Of a DNA stretch of 64,000 bases, positions 1 through 13,159 are shown piece by piece. The notes beneath the pieces were generated by a model. It was not told where the DNA came from. It saw only the letters and a program-made list of their open reading frames with translations, and did not search any database. Position numbers and translations under genes: made by a program. The stretch's first letter is position 1, and every line of letters begins with the position of its first letter. This DNA comes from Sclerodactyla briareus (Eukaryota; Echinodermata; Holothuroidea; Dendrochirotida; Sclerodactylidae), in contig JAODTK010000478.1 in assembly GCA_026419785.1 (NCBI GenBank), positions 186,001 to 250,000 on the forward strand, given 5' to 3'.

Positions 1-99
1 GTGCCTCATGCCCCAAATACCATCCATAGCGGGAATTGGCATTGGGAGTCATTATGAAAAAAAGGTCTTATGAACTTCCGTCACAGAGGCGTCGCACAG

Positions 100-640
100 G
101 CAGTCGGCAAAATGATGCTCCATTTGGCAAAATGAAGACCAGAAAAATATGAAACGTTGAAACGTTGAAAAGAGAATAGAAAACAGTTTTGAAAGGAGAG
201 AGAACTCAGCTAAATCCTCGTCATCCAACCCCAATCCTGAATATTTCTGGCTCAATATGGCCTGGGTGGTTATCTCCAGCAATCTATGGTGGTATGGAAC
301 CAAACTTCTGTGCCCCAGTCGGCAAATTGGAGAGAAAACCTGAACGTTTCAAAAGCTAATAGGACCCCGGAGGTGTGAAGGGTTAAAAGGAGGAGGGAGA
401 TTTTAGAAGAAGAGGATACATATAATTCTGACATCAACCGTTACAAAGTCCGAGATATTTCTGGTTCATATGATCTGGGTGGCCTCCTCCAGCAGTTTAT
501 TGTGGTATAGAATCAAAATGTGTTCTCACAGTCGGCAAATTGAAGGGAAATTGAAACGTAAAATGGCTAGGTTCAAGAAATAAGGAAATGTTTTGAAAGA
601 AGAGAAATCCCAGAATAAATATTCTAGCGACGCTACTATT
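100..640. repeat. Diverged tandem repeat, period about 214 bp
   Basis: The anchor CAGTCGGCAAA recurs at 101, 316 and 529 (spacing 215 and 213), and a partial form recurs at 861. Between anchors the order of sub-motifs is kept: an A-rich stretch with GAAACGT, then GTTTTGAAAG-AGAG, then ATATTTCTGG-TCATATGGCCTGGGTGG, then a CTCCAGCA-TGTGGTAT box. The two complete units differ by many substitutions and indels. No coding potential is visible. Confidence 0.65.
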
Positions 641-949
641 TTTGATGCAACTTAAAGTAATTGTTGGTGCTAGTTTTGTAGATCCGAGGGTTCCTTTGAT
701 CAAAAATTTAAGCTCTGCGCAATCCGCTGGTGGCACGGAGCATGGGGGACCCACTATTTTTCCGTGGTGCCCTGGCTGCGGACACACTGTTGGGTGGACA
801 TTTTATGGCAATTTTTCTCTATATAAGTATGCCTGACTCAGTCGGGCAATTCAGCATGGTAGTCGGCAAAAACAGGGGGTACCCCCCCCCCCCCCAAAGA
901 AAAAAAGAAGGAATGGTCTGGCGAACCCCTGTTCAATGACGGTTGCAAA

Positions 950-3190
950 ATGAACTCCGCGATGGTGAATTCCCTGTCCCATAAATGTGTTCCAGGCATG
1001 CATCAGATGCTGCTACTGAATTGGTGTAAGAATAATCCTTCCATCCCTTTCAACTTTGGAACGGACTGTCCGACTAAAATGAGCGTGTGGTGTTCTGCAT
1101 GCAGCCCAGATATGCACTTACGGAAAGATGCATTACCGAATTGATCACTGATTATTGTACAATTTTCCAGAATCCAATTCCGGTGCCACCTTGCGACATT
1201 TTGACTCATCATCAGGTGGTGTTGACCAAACTGATTGCAGAGAGCACCATGGCAAATAACTATGAATTCCCCAACTGCACCAATCTATAAATTAGATTGT
1301 TTTTTATATAAATAACACGTCAAATCAATTGGCACACGATGGTCACACAAAGTCAAGCCATGTATATTAGGGTCATAAGGTCCATTAGCCACGAAAACTC
1401 AATTCGACACGAACCCCGGAAAAGGTCGTTCGAGATCAATTTGTGGTCCTGTACGTTCGACATTCCGTTATCAAGCTGTCGCGAAAGCAATTTGCAAACC
1501 TTCCGTTTGTTACCCCCTCCCCCAGTCACTTTGCTGACCTTGGTAGCTTTGAGGTTATGTTTTGAAATAAACTCCCGCTCCGTTTACACACCTTGTCTCA
1601 AAACTCCGCCCTGGTGGCTTTTCTTAGAGTTTCGCTAATTTTCTTATACCAGTTGCCTATAATTGATCTTTGGTGGCCTCGACAGGCTACAGAAGAAATA
1701 TAACTCAATCACACCATACGACGCACCTACAAAAAGATATGTCATTGATGACATGTACGGTTTTTGGGTTTTGCTTGATACTTGCGAATAGACGAAAACA
1801 CACGCATACAAAGTTAACTATAAGCTTCCTCTGCAAGGATTATAAGAAGAGCGTTGAGGCTGAGTGACTTTTGCATGAAGATTGATGGGCCAAGGCAATG
1901 TTGAACACATTCGAAACACAGTGTTCATAATGCCGGTTCCCAATTCGTAGAAATCATGCCGTCTGACGACTTCTCTCTATGATGGAAAGCATGCTTTCAT
2001 CAAAGTCGTCATTCATCAAAGAACCGTCCCTACAACCTCCTGGGTTTCGAGACAGTATTTTTATATCTTTAAATTATCTATTCCCAGGCGAGCTTCGAAT
2101 CGCGCTGTATGGATTAATTAGGAGGCGGTTTTTACTACACTCTTCGACGAGACATGCTTACTGGAAATAACTGAAAACGAAACGACTAATGCCGACGGCA
2201 GCCACCATGACCAGAGGAGCTGCTGTGTCTTCTTGCAAAAGCACTTCACTTAACATTTCTTCTATATATTAAATTTGTGTATCTAATCTAGATTTCAGTC
2301 CATTTGTCAGTGTTTTTTCACATATTCCTGTCTTTCCATTTGCTACACTGCGCTGCTTTTACAATTGGCTGTAACCGCGTCGATATGTGCACTATTTTCA
2401 AATGTCTACTCAAATATGTTTGTATTAAGAAAATTCGCCGGAGACCTAATGAGTAACATGTCGATACCTAATCTACCCTAATTTGAGTTTTTCTCTGAAT
2501 ACCAATATTTGTTGAGGAACTGGTTGTGTGGACGCTCCTGTGTTGCAGACACGGATCTCGTTCAGTGGTTGCGTGATTTTGGCTGTTGTGGCACGCACAT
2601 TTGTAAATTAGGAATAATACCTATGCTTGAACACACGATAAGTCAAAATCGGGCGAGATTTATTTGTGATACATTCCTGTTAATCGGTAGACAAATTGTT
2701 GCAATGTTTGCTGGTGAGAACACACACATTTATCATGAATGTGTATATATGCGTATTAATACATGGCTATTCTGAAAGCATCCGTATTGGACTCACATAA
2801 CAGTCCACGTATGATATACTCAAAGTGACTGATTGACATTGGTGTGTTTTAGGACGTAGCGGTACGAAAAACTTATTCATTGTTTTTGACAGAATGAAAT
2901 TCTTGAAACAGCTGCGACATGGATGGATTTCATAGTGTTATGAAAAGCCTCTCATGATATAACATCCCACGACGAGTATGTATATAGTGTAATGAAGAAC
3001 AGTTATATGGGTGGGGTCGATGGGAATTTGAAATTAACAGGGGTTCAGTTGGACCTGTAGGCGCGTAACGAGGAATACTATTGTAAATGGTTTTCAGAAG
3101 CGTTAGTGAAAACTGCAGTCGGGAATTGGCACTAAAGAGTCTTACAGGTTCTCACCCACGCTTCAGAATTACGCGCTAGACGCTCAAGCT
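950..3190. other. No recognisable gene
   Basis: Only short open frames (60-99 codons) in competing frames are present, without recognisable domains. The stretch at 950-1290 has two overlapping plus-strand frames (950-1144 and 1087-1290) that together could be one frameshifted reading frame, but I do not recognise the product. Nothing else stands out. Confidence 0.4.
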
Positions 3191-3194
3191 AGAC

Positions 3195-5383
3195 CTACGG
3201 ATGGCCGTGGAGACCAGGGATGAAAGAGGCTACGAGTAGTAGAGACAGCTGGTTGATTCTAGGACTGGAACAGTGAAGATCGTATGAAGAGGGAAAGCGA
3301 CAACTGTCAAAGTATCTCCAGAGTCGACAGGTCGAAAACCGAATGAGGAAGAAGTCGAAACAGAACGGACTGCAGGAATGCAACAGTTATAATGGGTGCT
3401 TGCTGCTTGTCAGCCGAGTTAACCGAGATGGGATGAAGGGCTTAAAGAACTCAGCTCGGAGGAGCAATGCCAAAAGATGTCAGCGATAGAGAGGGAGGTG
3501 CTGCGACACGTCTACGGTGTGCAAGACTTTTCGGAGAAGAAGTCAAAGAATTATCTCCAATGAGTCTGAGTAGCCTTGAACTGTATCGTATCGAGGATTT
3601 CAAATAACTGTCAGAGGAGCCCTCCCAAAAAGTGAGAACCGTACTCCAGCTGGGCGAATCTTTGCTTATATAGCCGAACAGACTGAACAGGCTCCCAAAG
3701 TAGTTCCAGAGAGCGAAACGGAAAACACGTTTCTGCTAGGCTGCTTGCAATATACGCAATATCGGTTTGGAGCTTAGATCAGGAGTCACGAAGCATGCCA
3801 AGGAGAACTATCGAATATGCGGATCCCAGGCTCGGAATCTCCGATAGAACAGTTTTGTCACGCTTCGAGAGAGATGAGCTGTTCAGTCTTCTTGGAATTG
3901 CATTTGCCACCAGATATCACAACCCCATTGGCGTTACAATGGAGAGGTGGGTTAAGGAGGTCAGTCGTTTGCTGCGTTTCGTGAGACAATTACAAGGGTG
4001 ATTAGAAACCAGTGTGCACAGCTAGTGTCCCATCAGCACAAAGAGTGAAAAATGGGCATGAGATGGCATCGAGAAGGGGGGGGTTTTCAATTGAGAAGGG
4101 AAGAAAACAAGGTGGAGAGGTTGACAGTTCTTGGGGCACTCCTGGATTTGTGATGGGATGCACACTAAGAGCGATAACATCCATCGACACGGAACAGCAA
4201 TCGAACGATCAGAGAGAAAGTCAGTGATCCAACGTATCAGAGAGGGGTGGCGACCACGCAAACATCTCAGCAAAAGATCGGCCTTGGACTATGGCGTAGC
4301 TGACAGGGACCATTAGAATTCTGCAGAGTAAGAAAACTGAAGCAATGCCAGAAGTTAGGAGGTGACAGACTTCGCCAGGCACCAGAAAGAGTTGGAGTGG
4401 CATGCATATGTGATCATGTACCTTGTCTACAAAATGAGTGCTTAGAAGGGTCAATGATCGGGCGAAGTGGTTCGAGCCGAAACATGGGCTGCTCTGGTAT
4501 CAGGAGATTAGAAGCCTTGAACGAGGGTTCTTCTGTGAATGCTTGTGACATTCGGCTTGGTCCATTGGGATAAACTGCGTCGAATAGCTCCGGGTTTGAG
4601 AGAAGATGGCACAAAAGCATCTATCCCACACGTGATCCATTCTACTGGGGTCATTACTGAAGAAGGATGTCCAGGGAACAGAGGCATAAGAAGTCTAGGA
4701 AAGAATCCAGTCAGTCTATGTCATAAAGAGACACGCTTGTGAGATCGAGGAGGAGGCGCAGGTTGGGACTAGGAGGACGTCAGAGGGGGGGGGGGGAGGG
4801 GGAGCAGGAGTGGGTCTGACGACCTGAGGGGAGAGATAATGAGAGGTGTCTGGTAGATTAAAGGGTGAGAAATCAGAAACAGATCCAATGCATGTGCACA
4901 TTCTCTATTACGGTCGGACACCCGGTAGGTCACACAGTGTAGTTCAAGGTTGGGATGATGAAGACAAGCTTTACCTGTTGCCAGCAGCATTAGAGGTCGA
5001 ATGTGAGTGAGAGATCCAGTCGAGATTGTGGCTGTGAAGTCTCTCAAGGAAGCAAATATCAGCAGTAGGGAGAAGAATAAAGGATACGTTCGACAAGACA
5101 AATAGATAGATGTTCGAAGAGAGGAACCACGAGCGGAGAGTGAGAGCCGGAGAGAGCACAGACAAATTTAAGTTCTACTGCTTGGATGAACTTGCAGCAC
5201 AGAGGTCACCGTTGACGATGTCAGCGTTACAGATTTCGGCGACTGAAGACGAATAGCTTGCACATCACAGCGCATGAAAGCACACATCCCACCACGACGG
5301 AAGAAAGCGGAATAGGCTTCATACCCAGGCTTTGAGATGTAGAGAAACTTCTTTGGCTCGCCGTGAATTTGAGGGCTAATCAT
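3195..5383 (-). pseudogene. Non-LTR retrotransposon (LINE) ORF2 remnant: endonuclease plus reverse transcriptase
   Basis: Read on the minus strand by hopping frames. From 5383 down to about 4750 the translation resembles an apurinic-type endonuclease: GYEAYSAF-RRGGMCAF, then LHSHNLDW-SHSHST, a VSDRNRE-HALDLFL block, and LRSSD, which matches the usual SSDH end. RT follows: HPSLIRWITDFLSDRSI at about 4249-4199, GVPQ at 4142-4131, and a catalytic block read as CADGT at 4040-4026, one residue short of the family ADD core. The C-terminal part has a YKQRF-LEYGS block (3670-3635) and ends near 3195. Order EN-RT-tail is that of CR1/Jockey-type LINEs; the clade is not settled. At least six frameshifts make it non-functional as read. 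The 5' end beyond 5383 and any ORF1 were not found. Confidence 0.72.
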
Positions 5384-5554
5384 TTCAGCAAGTGACTAAA
5401 ATAGGGAAACGTGTTGACTATTCCCGTAGGATGAGTGGTGTACTGTCCCGGACCGGAGTAAAGCACTTCTACGCCTCCAAGTACAATGAAGGGTACATCA
5501 ACAATAGAAAATCTTGTTCAATCTTAGATGCCGATCCCACGATGAAGGGTATCC

Positions 5555-5576
5555 TGGTCCTCGGGTTCGAGGACCA
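5555..5576. other. Perfect 9-bp hairpin
   Basis: TGGTCCTCG (5555-5563) and CGAGGACCA (5568-5576) are exact reverse complements around a GGTT loop. It lies about 170 bp upstream of the 5' end of the minus-strand LINE and about 55 bp before a tRNA-like box. No function can be assigned. Confidence 0.6.
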
Positions 5577-5596
5577 ACATTTAGCTTCATAAACTC

Positions 5597-5650
5597 AATT
5601 GCAGGGCTTGCACGTAAAGCAAGAGATCCGCGGTTCGAATCCTGGTGAAG
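5597..5650 (+). repeat. tRNA-like segment with B box (possible SINE head)
   Basis: GGTTCGAATCC at 5632-5642 matches the RNA polymerase III B-box consensus exactly and is preceded by GCTTGCACGTAAAGC, which can fold as an anticodon-like arm. The T stem pairs poorly (about three of five pairs) and there is no clear acceptor stem, so this is not a functional tRNA gene as written. A decayed tRNA-derived SINE head is more likely. Confidence 0.35.
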
Positions 5651-8605
5651 AACCCCCCCCATGAGCGTTTTATCACTCCCAGATTACCGACCTTCCAGCC
5701 TCTCTATTTCACTCTCTCTCTCTCTCGCCTCAGGCGGGATGAACGACTTGTTATTGCTGGAGATCTTATGCAAATAATGGAATGAAACAAAGTATGAAAT
5801 GGAGAATTGAAACAAATCTTATGTAAAGACCGACATTTCTATTCGGAAGTGATTCCTCTGAAACGGAAAAAAAATGTAATAGGTATTTTTGCACTGACTT
5901 TGCATCTTGAACAATTGACTAGCTTTGTAATGAATACCGGTGGATTAGAGTGAATGTGGTATTCGGAACAGCTTGTAGAACTTCAGCACTATACGTGAGG
6001 AATGTTCCACAGGAAATCACTGTCAGTGGAGCAATGGAATTAAAACCGGGATTGTTCTTTCCACAGACAGAAGTGAAAGGATGCTGCCATACTTCGTTGC
6101 ACTTTACTCATAATTACCACCAGTGCGTGATATAGGTGAAAAAAGACGAGAGGCAGATATCCCAACCGAGTGAATTACAGCATTAGAAAAGTATATCCAT
6201 CCATGGAAAAAAATATTTTAACCATTTTCCCACGGTGGCAGTATTTTCAACAGAATGACGCTGTTCGTACAAACTATTATACTGTGAGAAGAGATGGTTC
6301 AGGCAAAGACTGGACCTGCCGTCGGTGATCGGAGGGATATTCTTATACCAATACAGGAACGTTAATCACCGAACATTCAAGGATTGACTCGCTAGTAAGA
6401 TGTTGATATTTTTTTCGAAATAATGTGATATTTTCTTGATTAGATAGTAGAACTGTAGTAATGTATCTTTCATAGGTTATATTGTATAATACCATTCGTG
6501 ATTCGTTAGAAGGAGCGATGCTCGGAAACGTCTGAAGTAACGAATCATTACATCGTGGGGAGCATGGTTAAGTAGATTTCAATAGTTACTAAGAGATACT
6601 ACGTACGGTAGTGGTTAGTGCACGGATTATTAAGTTAGGCCACGTATTTTATCCTAATGAATACGCACATTATAAAGTACGTCCATACGTACGTGATACA
6701 ATACGTACATACGCTAGCAGTATGACGTTCACTGACAATACTTTTACTTTGACTTTATGTGATATTTGATACGCGCTTATATGCTAATGACGAGTTTTAT
6801 GTATGCTACGTTACGTGCTACGTTACGTGCGTATGGTACATGATAACTACACAGGTAGCGAATAGGATTGGGTACAAATTGCGCAATATGAGCAAGGATC
6901 CAGATTTAGCAGTTCCTTACTTTTCACTCATTATTCCAGGTTCGACCAGGAAACTTTATACGACTTAACAGAACCATAACGAGCGTGTTAGGGAAGGTTT
7001 AAAAAACTCAATTGACAATACTCACAATGGCGTTCTGGATAACATAGTTAGAATGACGGCGCCTATGTAAAAGTATGCGTAGGGATGTTAGACTGTGGGT
7101 TTGGAAAATCAGGATGTCCCAACCTGCCGTCATTGCCAAACTGCTGAACTGTAAACGTGTGGTAGACAACGACATAACTCACGCCAATGGAGGACGTTGG
7201 CCACGTGAAGACTATCGCCGACAGTCCCAATGGGTACCACGCATTAATGTATAACCTACCCCAAGTCAAGCCATCTGGTTTTCCTTATATTAAAACTCCA
7301 GCTCAAGCTGATTGATTTTCAAGGTTCACATTTTTCATGAATGGCCATGATGTGGATTTCGATATATTTCCTTTAATGAATCTTTTTTAATGTATTTTCA
7401 AATGTAACTATAATTCACGAAATGTCCTGGCCTGTTCATTGTATCGACGCCCTGATTCTACGGTGTCATGGTAAATCACTTCCCTGAAATGTTAATACTG
7501 CTCGACCCCCATTAATATACGAATATTGGGAAACGGAAAGGAAAGCTCCCTCCGCATCAAATCGGTGTGAAACTCTCTCCAATGTCACTTGTGAGATGCC
7601 CCTAAGAGAGACTGGTAGTAACTCACTTGGCACAATCGAGTGGACTAGTTTGCAGAACAGCTCGTCCAAGACTGGCTTCACTAAGACGTATCAAACCTCT
7701 TATCGATATGCAACCAGCGTTCGTTTATAATGGAATGTTCACCTGTTTTGACTATCGGGGGCTTGTGTGGGTACATGTAGCCAATAACGACTCCAACGAT
7801 TTAGACGAGTACCCCCAAAAATAAACCAAAACAGCAGCAAAACTAGCTAGATTGTGTGGATACGGCCCTAGGATATCATGATTCTTTTTGCTATCATTGT
7901 TTTTTTTTTTTTTTTTCCTGTTCATCTTGGTATGAGGATGCGAGGGTGGGATCAGCGATGGTTTTTACATTCTTTCGTTATCGAAATAAATAAATCACAA
8001 AGAGTAAGAAAGTTTTTTTTTCGATCATTCTGACGAATCAAACGGCTTGAATACAGGGGGTTTGAAATTGTGTATATGGAGAACGGCATCAACTTTTCAC
8101 ATTTTCCATGGATCGCAACTGACGAAAGTCGTGTTACGGTATTCACAAGTTTAGTTTATAGAGCTCAGCAAAAGTTCACAGTTCCAAATATATTATTTGG
8201 ACCATTTCCACCGCTGTAGAAAAGTCATCATAACCGCTTCCCTAACTAGAACGGCAATCGGGCGTGGTAATAATCAGAAGCTAAGCTGAAGCAAAGCTGA
8301 ATCTAATTAAGTGTTGAAGTCCTTATCCAACTATGTATCCGAATATAAAACGTGTTTAAAAGTTTTTAAATTTAGTATTTTTGTCTTTGTGTAGTATGCA
8401 CACAAAATATTAGAAAGCAATACACTGCCTCGCAACAAACGACCTGTCGGCGTAATTATTGAGGTCCTGCCTTTTGTACAACCCATTACGCCGGGTCACA
8501 CGAAAATGCCGACACGCGCTCACTCATACTTGAGGTGTGGGTTCGTTACCCCCATCGTATTGGGGTCTTCATCTGAAATCACAGTGTGAAGTCTGGAAGC
8601 TTTAT
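5651..8605. other. No recognisable gene; simple-sequence patches
   Basis: A (CT)n run lies at about 5711-5729, a TACG/CGTA-rich patch with short palindromes at about 6600-6840, and a run of 17 T at 7900-7916. Open frames are short and lack recognisable domains on both strands. Confidence 0.4.
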
Positions 8606-8845
8606 ATGATCAAGTGAAATTGGTGCAGCGCTCTTTCGAGAAGAACCCCATTGTTATCGGTGAAGATTGGGGTCCCCTCCGTTATAAATGGACAATTGGA
8701 AGAAATTGCGAAAATTGACATGGACATTGTGTACCCTATTGTTTTGGGGATGAGTTTATAGTCATCTAAGATCAACAACGAGATCGAATTGACAAATAGA
8801 AGAACAAAATATTTTGGCCAATTCAGCTTGTAAATACGAGCATTC
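8606..8845 (+). repeat. Solitary dispersed copy of the repeat that is tandem at 47.4-49.3 kb
   Basis: The order of motifs matches one unit of the 47 kb array: GATCAAGTGAAATTGGTGCAG, then ATGGACAATTGGAAGAAATT, then a CCCTATTGTTTTGGGG box, then TATTTTGGCCAATTCAGCTT followed by GTAAATACGAG. The match is diverged, but the collinear boxes make chance unlikely. This shows the unit also exists outside the array. Confidence 0.55.
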
Positions 8846-8849
8846 CACC

Positions 8850-11270
8850 CCACTCGGCGTGGAACGGGTCATACTCGAAATATGCGTGTGCCTCAATACT
8901 GAACCGTAATCCCTAGTTTTTGTAGGTCAGGTATCTGATGGCACTACACACAAATTCGAGGCAGTCCAAGGAATAGAATCTCTACAATTGTAGTCCCGAT
9001 CGACGTTAAAACTCCTAAAGTTCCCTCTAGTCGCATTGAATGGGGGAACAAAAGTGGTATGCGAATCTTGCGAATATGATAGAATTTAAAAACGGAACAG
9101 GAATACAAACTCGTCAGCTATCACGGGCTATAATCGAAAAAAGGTCTGACTGAATGGGTAGTCATGAACGGATCCTAGAGTTTGAAGTGTTTTTTCCGTA
9201 TGTCACGCTGTTACCTTACCATTCTCCAATTCCACGCCATCTTCTTACACATCATAAACAGGACCCCTATGAAGGCTACGAATAACGCACCCCAATCCAG
9301 TCATCATATACAACACATGACACAAGCCGCCTACAACAGCATTAGTATCACGCCACTCCAATTCAGCCATCTGACACACGAAACCTCGATTAACAGGAAA
9401 CAGAATTTTGAACGAAATTCTTGGAGTTTTTTTTTTCCATTCTCAGCGGAAGAATGCAACCGGGACCATGGTCGTACTTAAAACGTCAAGTTCAGTTTTG
9501 TAGGCATCTTTAATGAAACCGTTGGTACGGTTTTGACATGGCGAGTCCGAATAAGAGTGTCCAAATGAAAGAATTGGCTTGTACGCGTTATATGTTCCAA
9601 AGTTGGTTTGGAAGCTGCTGCAAAGAGATTTTATCCTAATATGATAGACATGGTAAAATCAACACAACCACCCAGTTTGCGGATAGTGTCGGGAGGGGCT
9701 CATAGGGGTTTCCCGGCACGCCATGTAATTGTTACTTATATCAGTTCAAGGAAAGAGAAAGGTGGCGCACCAGAAAAATAAACTAGCTTTGCGGTCGATC
9801 ATGGATGCTTATTTGCGTTCATGTCTCTCTGATATGTGCCTACGGGATCGGGTGTTTTAGATCTTTTCAATCAAACGAGTATAAAATGCAGTCTTCAGCT
9901 ATATTCGGTAAGAGAGCAATTGACAGCGTCAAATTCAGTGGCAAAGCACGTAGTAGTAGTTACCGGCTCTAGAAGCGTAAAGCCGATATGCCGTGTGTAG
10001 TGAGCTATAGCGATTAAACGGTTCATCCATGAATATACATGACAACACACACGACCGATGTTGACAATTTTTATTACTCCTGCATCAGTTTAGAGAGTAA
10101 AAAAACGTTCGATGTCATTCGGATCAAGGAGGTACTACTTCGTTGGAAGGAGAGAGAGTGATTATACATTTCGCAGGACACCCGTTTAATATACAACTCT
10201 CGGGGTCTAGTTGATTAGAATGGTAGTGAATAGGCAGGACAGGTTGGTTACTTTACGGGTGGGACGTGAAATGAGTCCTGGGTGGCAGGTTAGGTTTGGT
10301 ACACCCAGCCTCGACATCCTCAGACCCGATAAGTCAAAAGGAAGGTGAGTCATCGCCGGCTATCCACGATCAATACGGCCGGGTTCCTTTAGAGCCTTTA
10401 CTGGGCTTCCTGAACTGCGAACATTCAATGAATGAATCATTTTTCGAATAATTTTAGGAGCAACTTGCCGATATATTCTTGAGCTAGCGAACCGGGACAT
10501 TCCGTCCCAGGCCAACACAGGCTAAAATTTCGCTTGGATTCAAGGAACCTGAACTCCGGTCCGCTTTCCGCGGTACCACTCACCCCTATGTAATACGAAA
10601 ACTGTGGAAACCAAAGGTTAACACAAACGGATTTGTTCAATAAATCTGGCATTGTAGGAACAGTGTCCTGTTTGTTATGGTTTGTGATCATCCGGCTAAT
10701 GTGGCTCATGATGCATGAATTCGGTAAAAATTTGATATAAACGTAAAGCTAGTAGTCCAAATGAACGTGAAGGCGAACATTCATCAAAATTGAAACGAAC
10801 CAACACAGAATAGGCAAAACGCCTACGCACAAATGCTCGTTGTACACCTTATATGAGCGACAAGAGAATTTTTGAGCCTACGAACGAGCAATGTACGTGT
10901 TGTTGCAAATTATTCAATCCTAAGCATTCAGAACCGATTCCACAGCACGATACCCATCGGAGCCTAACCTTCGGATTCACTAGCGCTTTCGGCACAGCCT
11001 TTTCCCAGTTATAGATATCGCATTGTCCCCCTATTCTGATACCTTATACCGACACACCCCTACGGTGGCTATACCACTCATACTGCAGTGGTTCCCAATG
11101 TTCCTGAAACAACTACTCCGTGTCCATTCGTGTCCACAAAATGTCATTCAGTAAAACCACATTTCAATGGGGCACCTCAATATTAACGTGTAAGTAAGTC
11201 TCTAACAGATCCCCCTAACGACGACCGATTTTTTTTTTTTTTTTTATAGCAATCAGAACCTCCTATCAAA
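8850..11270. other. No recognisable gene
   Basis: A single 99-codon plus frame (9182-9481) and a 90-codon minus frame (10437-10709) are the longest, and neither has a recognisable domain. A run of 17 T lies at 11229-11245, immediately before the satellite array. Confidence 0.4.
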
Positions 11271-11279
11271 ATACTCATG

Positions 11280-12950
11280 TACGCAATGGGAAAGGTTTAT
11301 TTCTTGGGAGTCTCAATACCTCTCCGTGACCCCCATCTATGCCGTTGCACAAATGATTGGGTTTTACAAACCGGGACCCGAACAGTGTTGCGTCCCCGCG
11401 TATTGCGTGGCCCACATTTCGGGCGCTCTGGCGCTCGAGCCGACATGTTTCCCACGTTCAGCGATGGGTGGAATAGAGGGTGTCCCACGACCTCCTCGGA
11501 CCCCCATCATATGGCTGTTACAACATGATTTGTTTCCAAACGCAGGGCCCGAATTCCATTGTGGCGGTACCCCACCGCGGTATTGCTTAGAGCAGTTGTA
11601 GCCCACTTATCGGGCGCTCTTCTGGCGCTCCGCCCGACATTTTGCCCCCAATTCAGCGGAATGGGTGTAACTGAAAGGTGTCCCACAACCTTCTTGATCC
11701 CCATCATATGCCCATCAACAAAGATGATTTTTTCAACCGAACGGGACCCGGAGTCAGTGTTTTCCGTAGCCCCACGCGTATTGCTGGCCATTATCGGCGC
11801 TTCGGCGCTCGCGCCGACATGGTTCCCCCAGGTGAGTCGGAATTGGGTGGTATAAGGGGTGTTCCACGACTTCCGCGATGGGTGGTAATAGAGGTGCCTC
11901 ACGACCTCCGTGGACCCCCATAGAGCCTGTCAAAAGATGATTTTGTTTACCAAACCGTGACCCCGAATTCAGTGTTGCGACCCCGCGTAGTGCTTGGCCC
12001 ACTTGCGGATCGCTCTGGCCTTCGAGCCGCTGTTTCCCACGGGTCCAGCGGATGTGTGGTATAGAGGGGTGTCCCACGACTCCGCGGACCCCCCTCATCT
12101 GCCGTTAAAACATGATTTGTTTACGCAAACCGGTCCCTATTCTGTGTTGTTGCGCTGTACCCCCCGCGTCTTGCTTAGCCCACTTATCGGGCGCTCTGGC
12201 GCTCCGCCGACATGTTGCCCCCCAGTCGCGGATGGTTGGTACTGAAAGGTGTCCCCAACCTCGTGGATCCCTCATAATTCCATCACACAGATGATTTTTT
12301 TTCATCACCAAACCGGGACCCGATCAGTGTTTCCGACCCACTCGTATTACGTGTCCCACTTATCGGGCGCTTCGGCGCTCGCCCAGCGCCGACATGGTGC
12401 CCCAGGTGAGCTGGGATGGGTGTTTAATAGAGGGGTGTGTCCACGCTTCCGCGGATGGTTGGTAATAGAGGGGTGCCTCACGACCTCCGTGGACCCCCAT
12501 CATATGCCGTCACAAAGATATTTGTTTTACCAAACCTGACCCGAAGTTGGTGATTTCCCGTACCGCGCGTTATTGCGTGGCCCACTTATCGGGCGCCTTT
12601 GGCGTTCGCGCCGACATGTTGCTGCCAGGTTAGGGGATTTGTGGTATTAGAGGGGTGTCCCATGACCCCCTCCGCTCCGCGGTCCCCCATCACATGCCGT
12701 TACAAACATGATTTGTTCACCAAACCGTGGATCCCGAAAATTTATGGATGGGTGGTAATAGAGGTGTGTCCCACGATCTCCGTTGACCCTCATATATGGC
12801 TGTTTTACAAATATGATTTCGTTTACCAAACCGGGACCCGAAATTAGTTTTTTTCTGTCCCACGTGTATCGCTTGGCCACCGATCGGGGCGCCCTGCGCT
12901 CGGCGCCACCATGTTCCCCCTCCTCCCAGGTCAGCCGAATGCCTAAACAA
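11280..12950. repeat. GC-rich satellite with three-monomer higher-order structure
   Basis: A CGGGCGCT-GGCGCTCG-CCGACATG box recurs at about 11421, 11612, 11795, 12005, 12189, 12365, 12591 and 12886, giving a monomer of about 180 bp. A second anchor, ACCAAACCGGGACCCG, recurs at about 11366, 11539, 11736, 11949, 12124, 12308, 12530, 12720 and 12825. Monomers 1-2-3 resemble 4-5-6 better than they resemble each other: 2 and 5 share CTGAAAGGTGTCC, and 3 and 6 share TTCGGCGCTCGC plus an internal repeat of the TTCCGCG-GGTGGTAATAGAGG block. This gives a higher-order period of about 575 bp. The last part (12600-12900) is rearranged. Many short frames on both strands across the array are repeat by-products. 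Confidence 0.88.
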
Positions 12951-13159
12951 ACGCCTGCGCGACTTTGTCGTTACGCTCGCTGGTCGAACCCAGTCGTGGG
13001 GCGGGACTAAGTTGCGTGCAATCGGAATTCTCTCTCTCTCCCTTTTACTGAATTACAGGAAAGACCAAGCCCTGCTGAACAATTGCTCTATTGATCTTAT
13101 CTGTAATTGCTTAGACCAACCCTAACCATAGTTTTTGGTATACGTTAATAATATTTTTT

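Noticed and set aside
5597..5650. Functional tRNA gene
   Set aside because: B box present, but the T stem pairs poorly and there is no acceptor stem.
8480..8545. tRNA-like or SINE head around GGGTTCGTTACCCCC
   Set aside because: The B-box match is incomplete and no A box or tail was found.
11280..12950. Dense overlapping open frames on both strands, and regular repeats suggesting a CRISPR array
   Set aside because: The frames shift with each monomer and are by-products of the satellite. The units are about 180 bp with diverged interiors, not short identical repeats with unique spacers.
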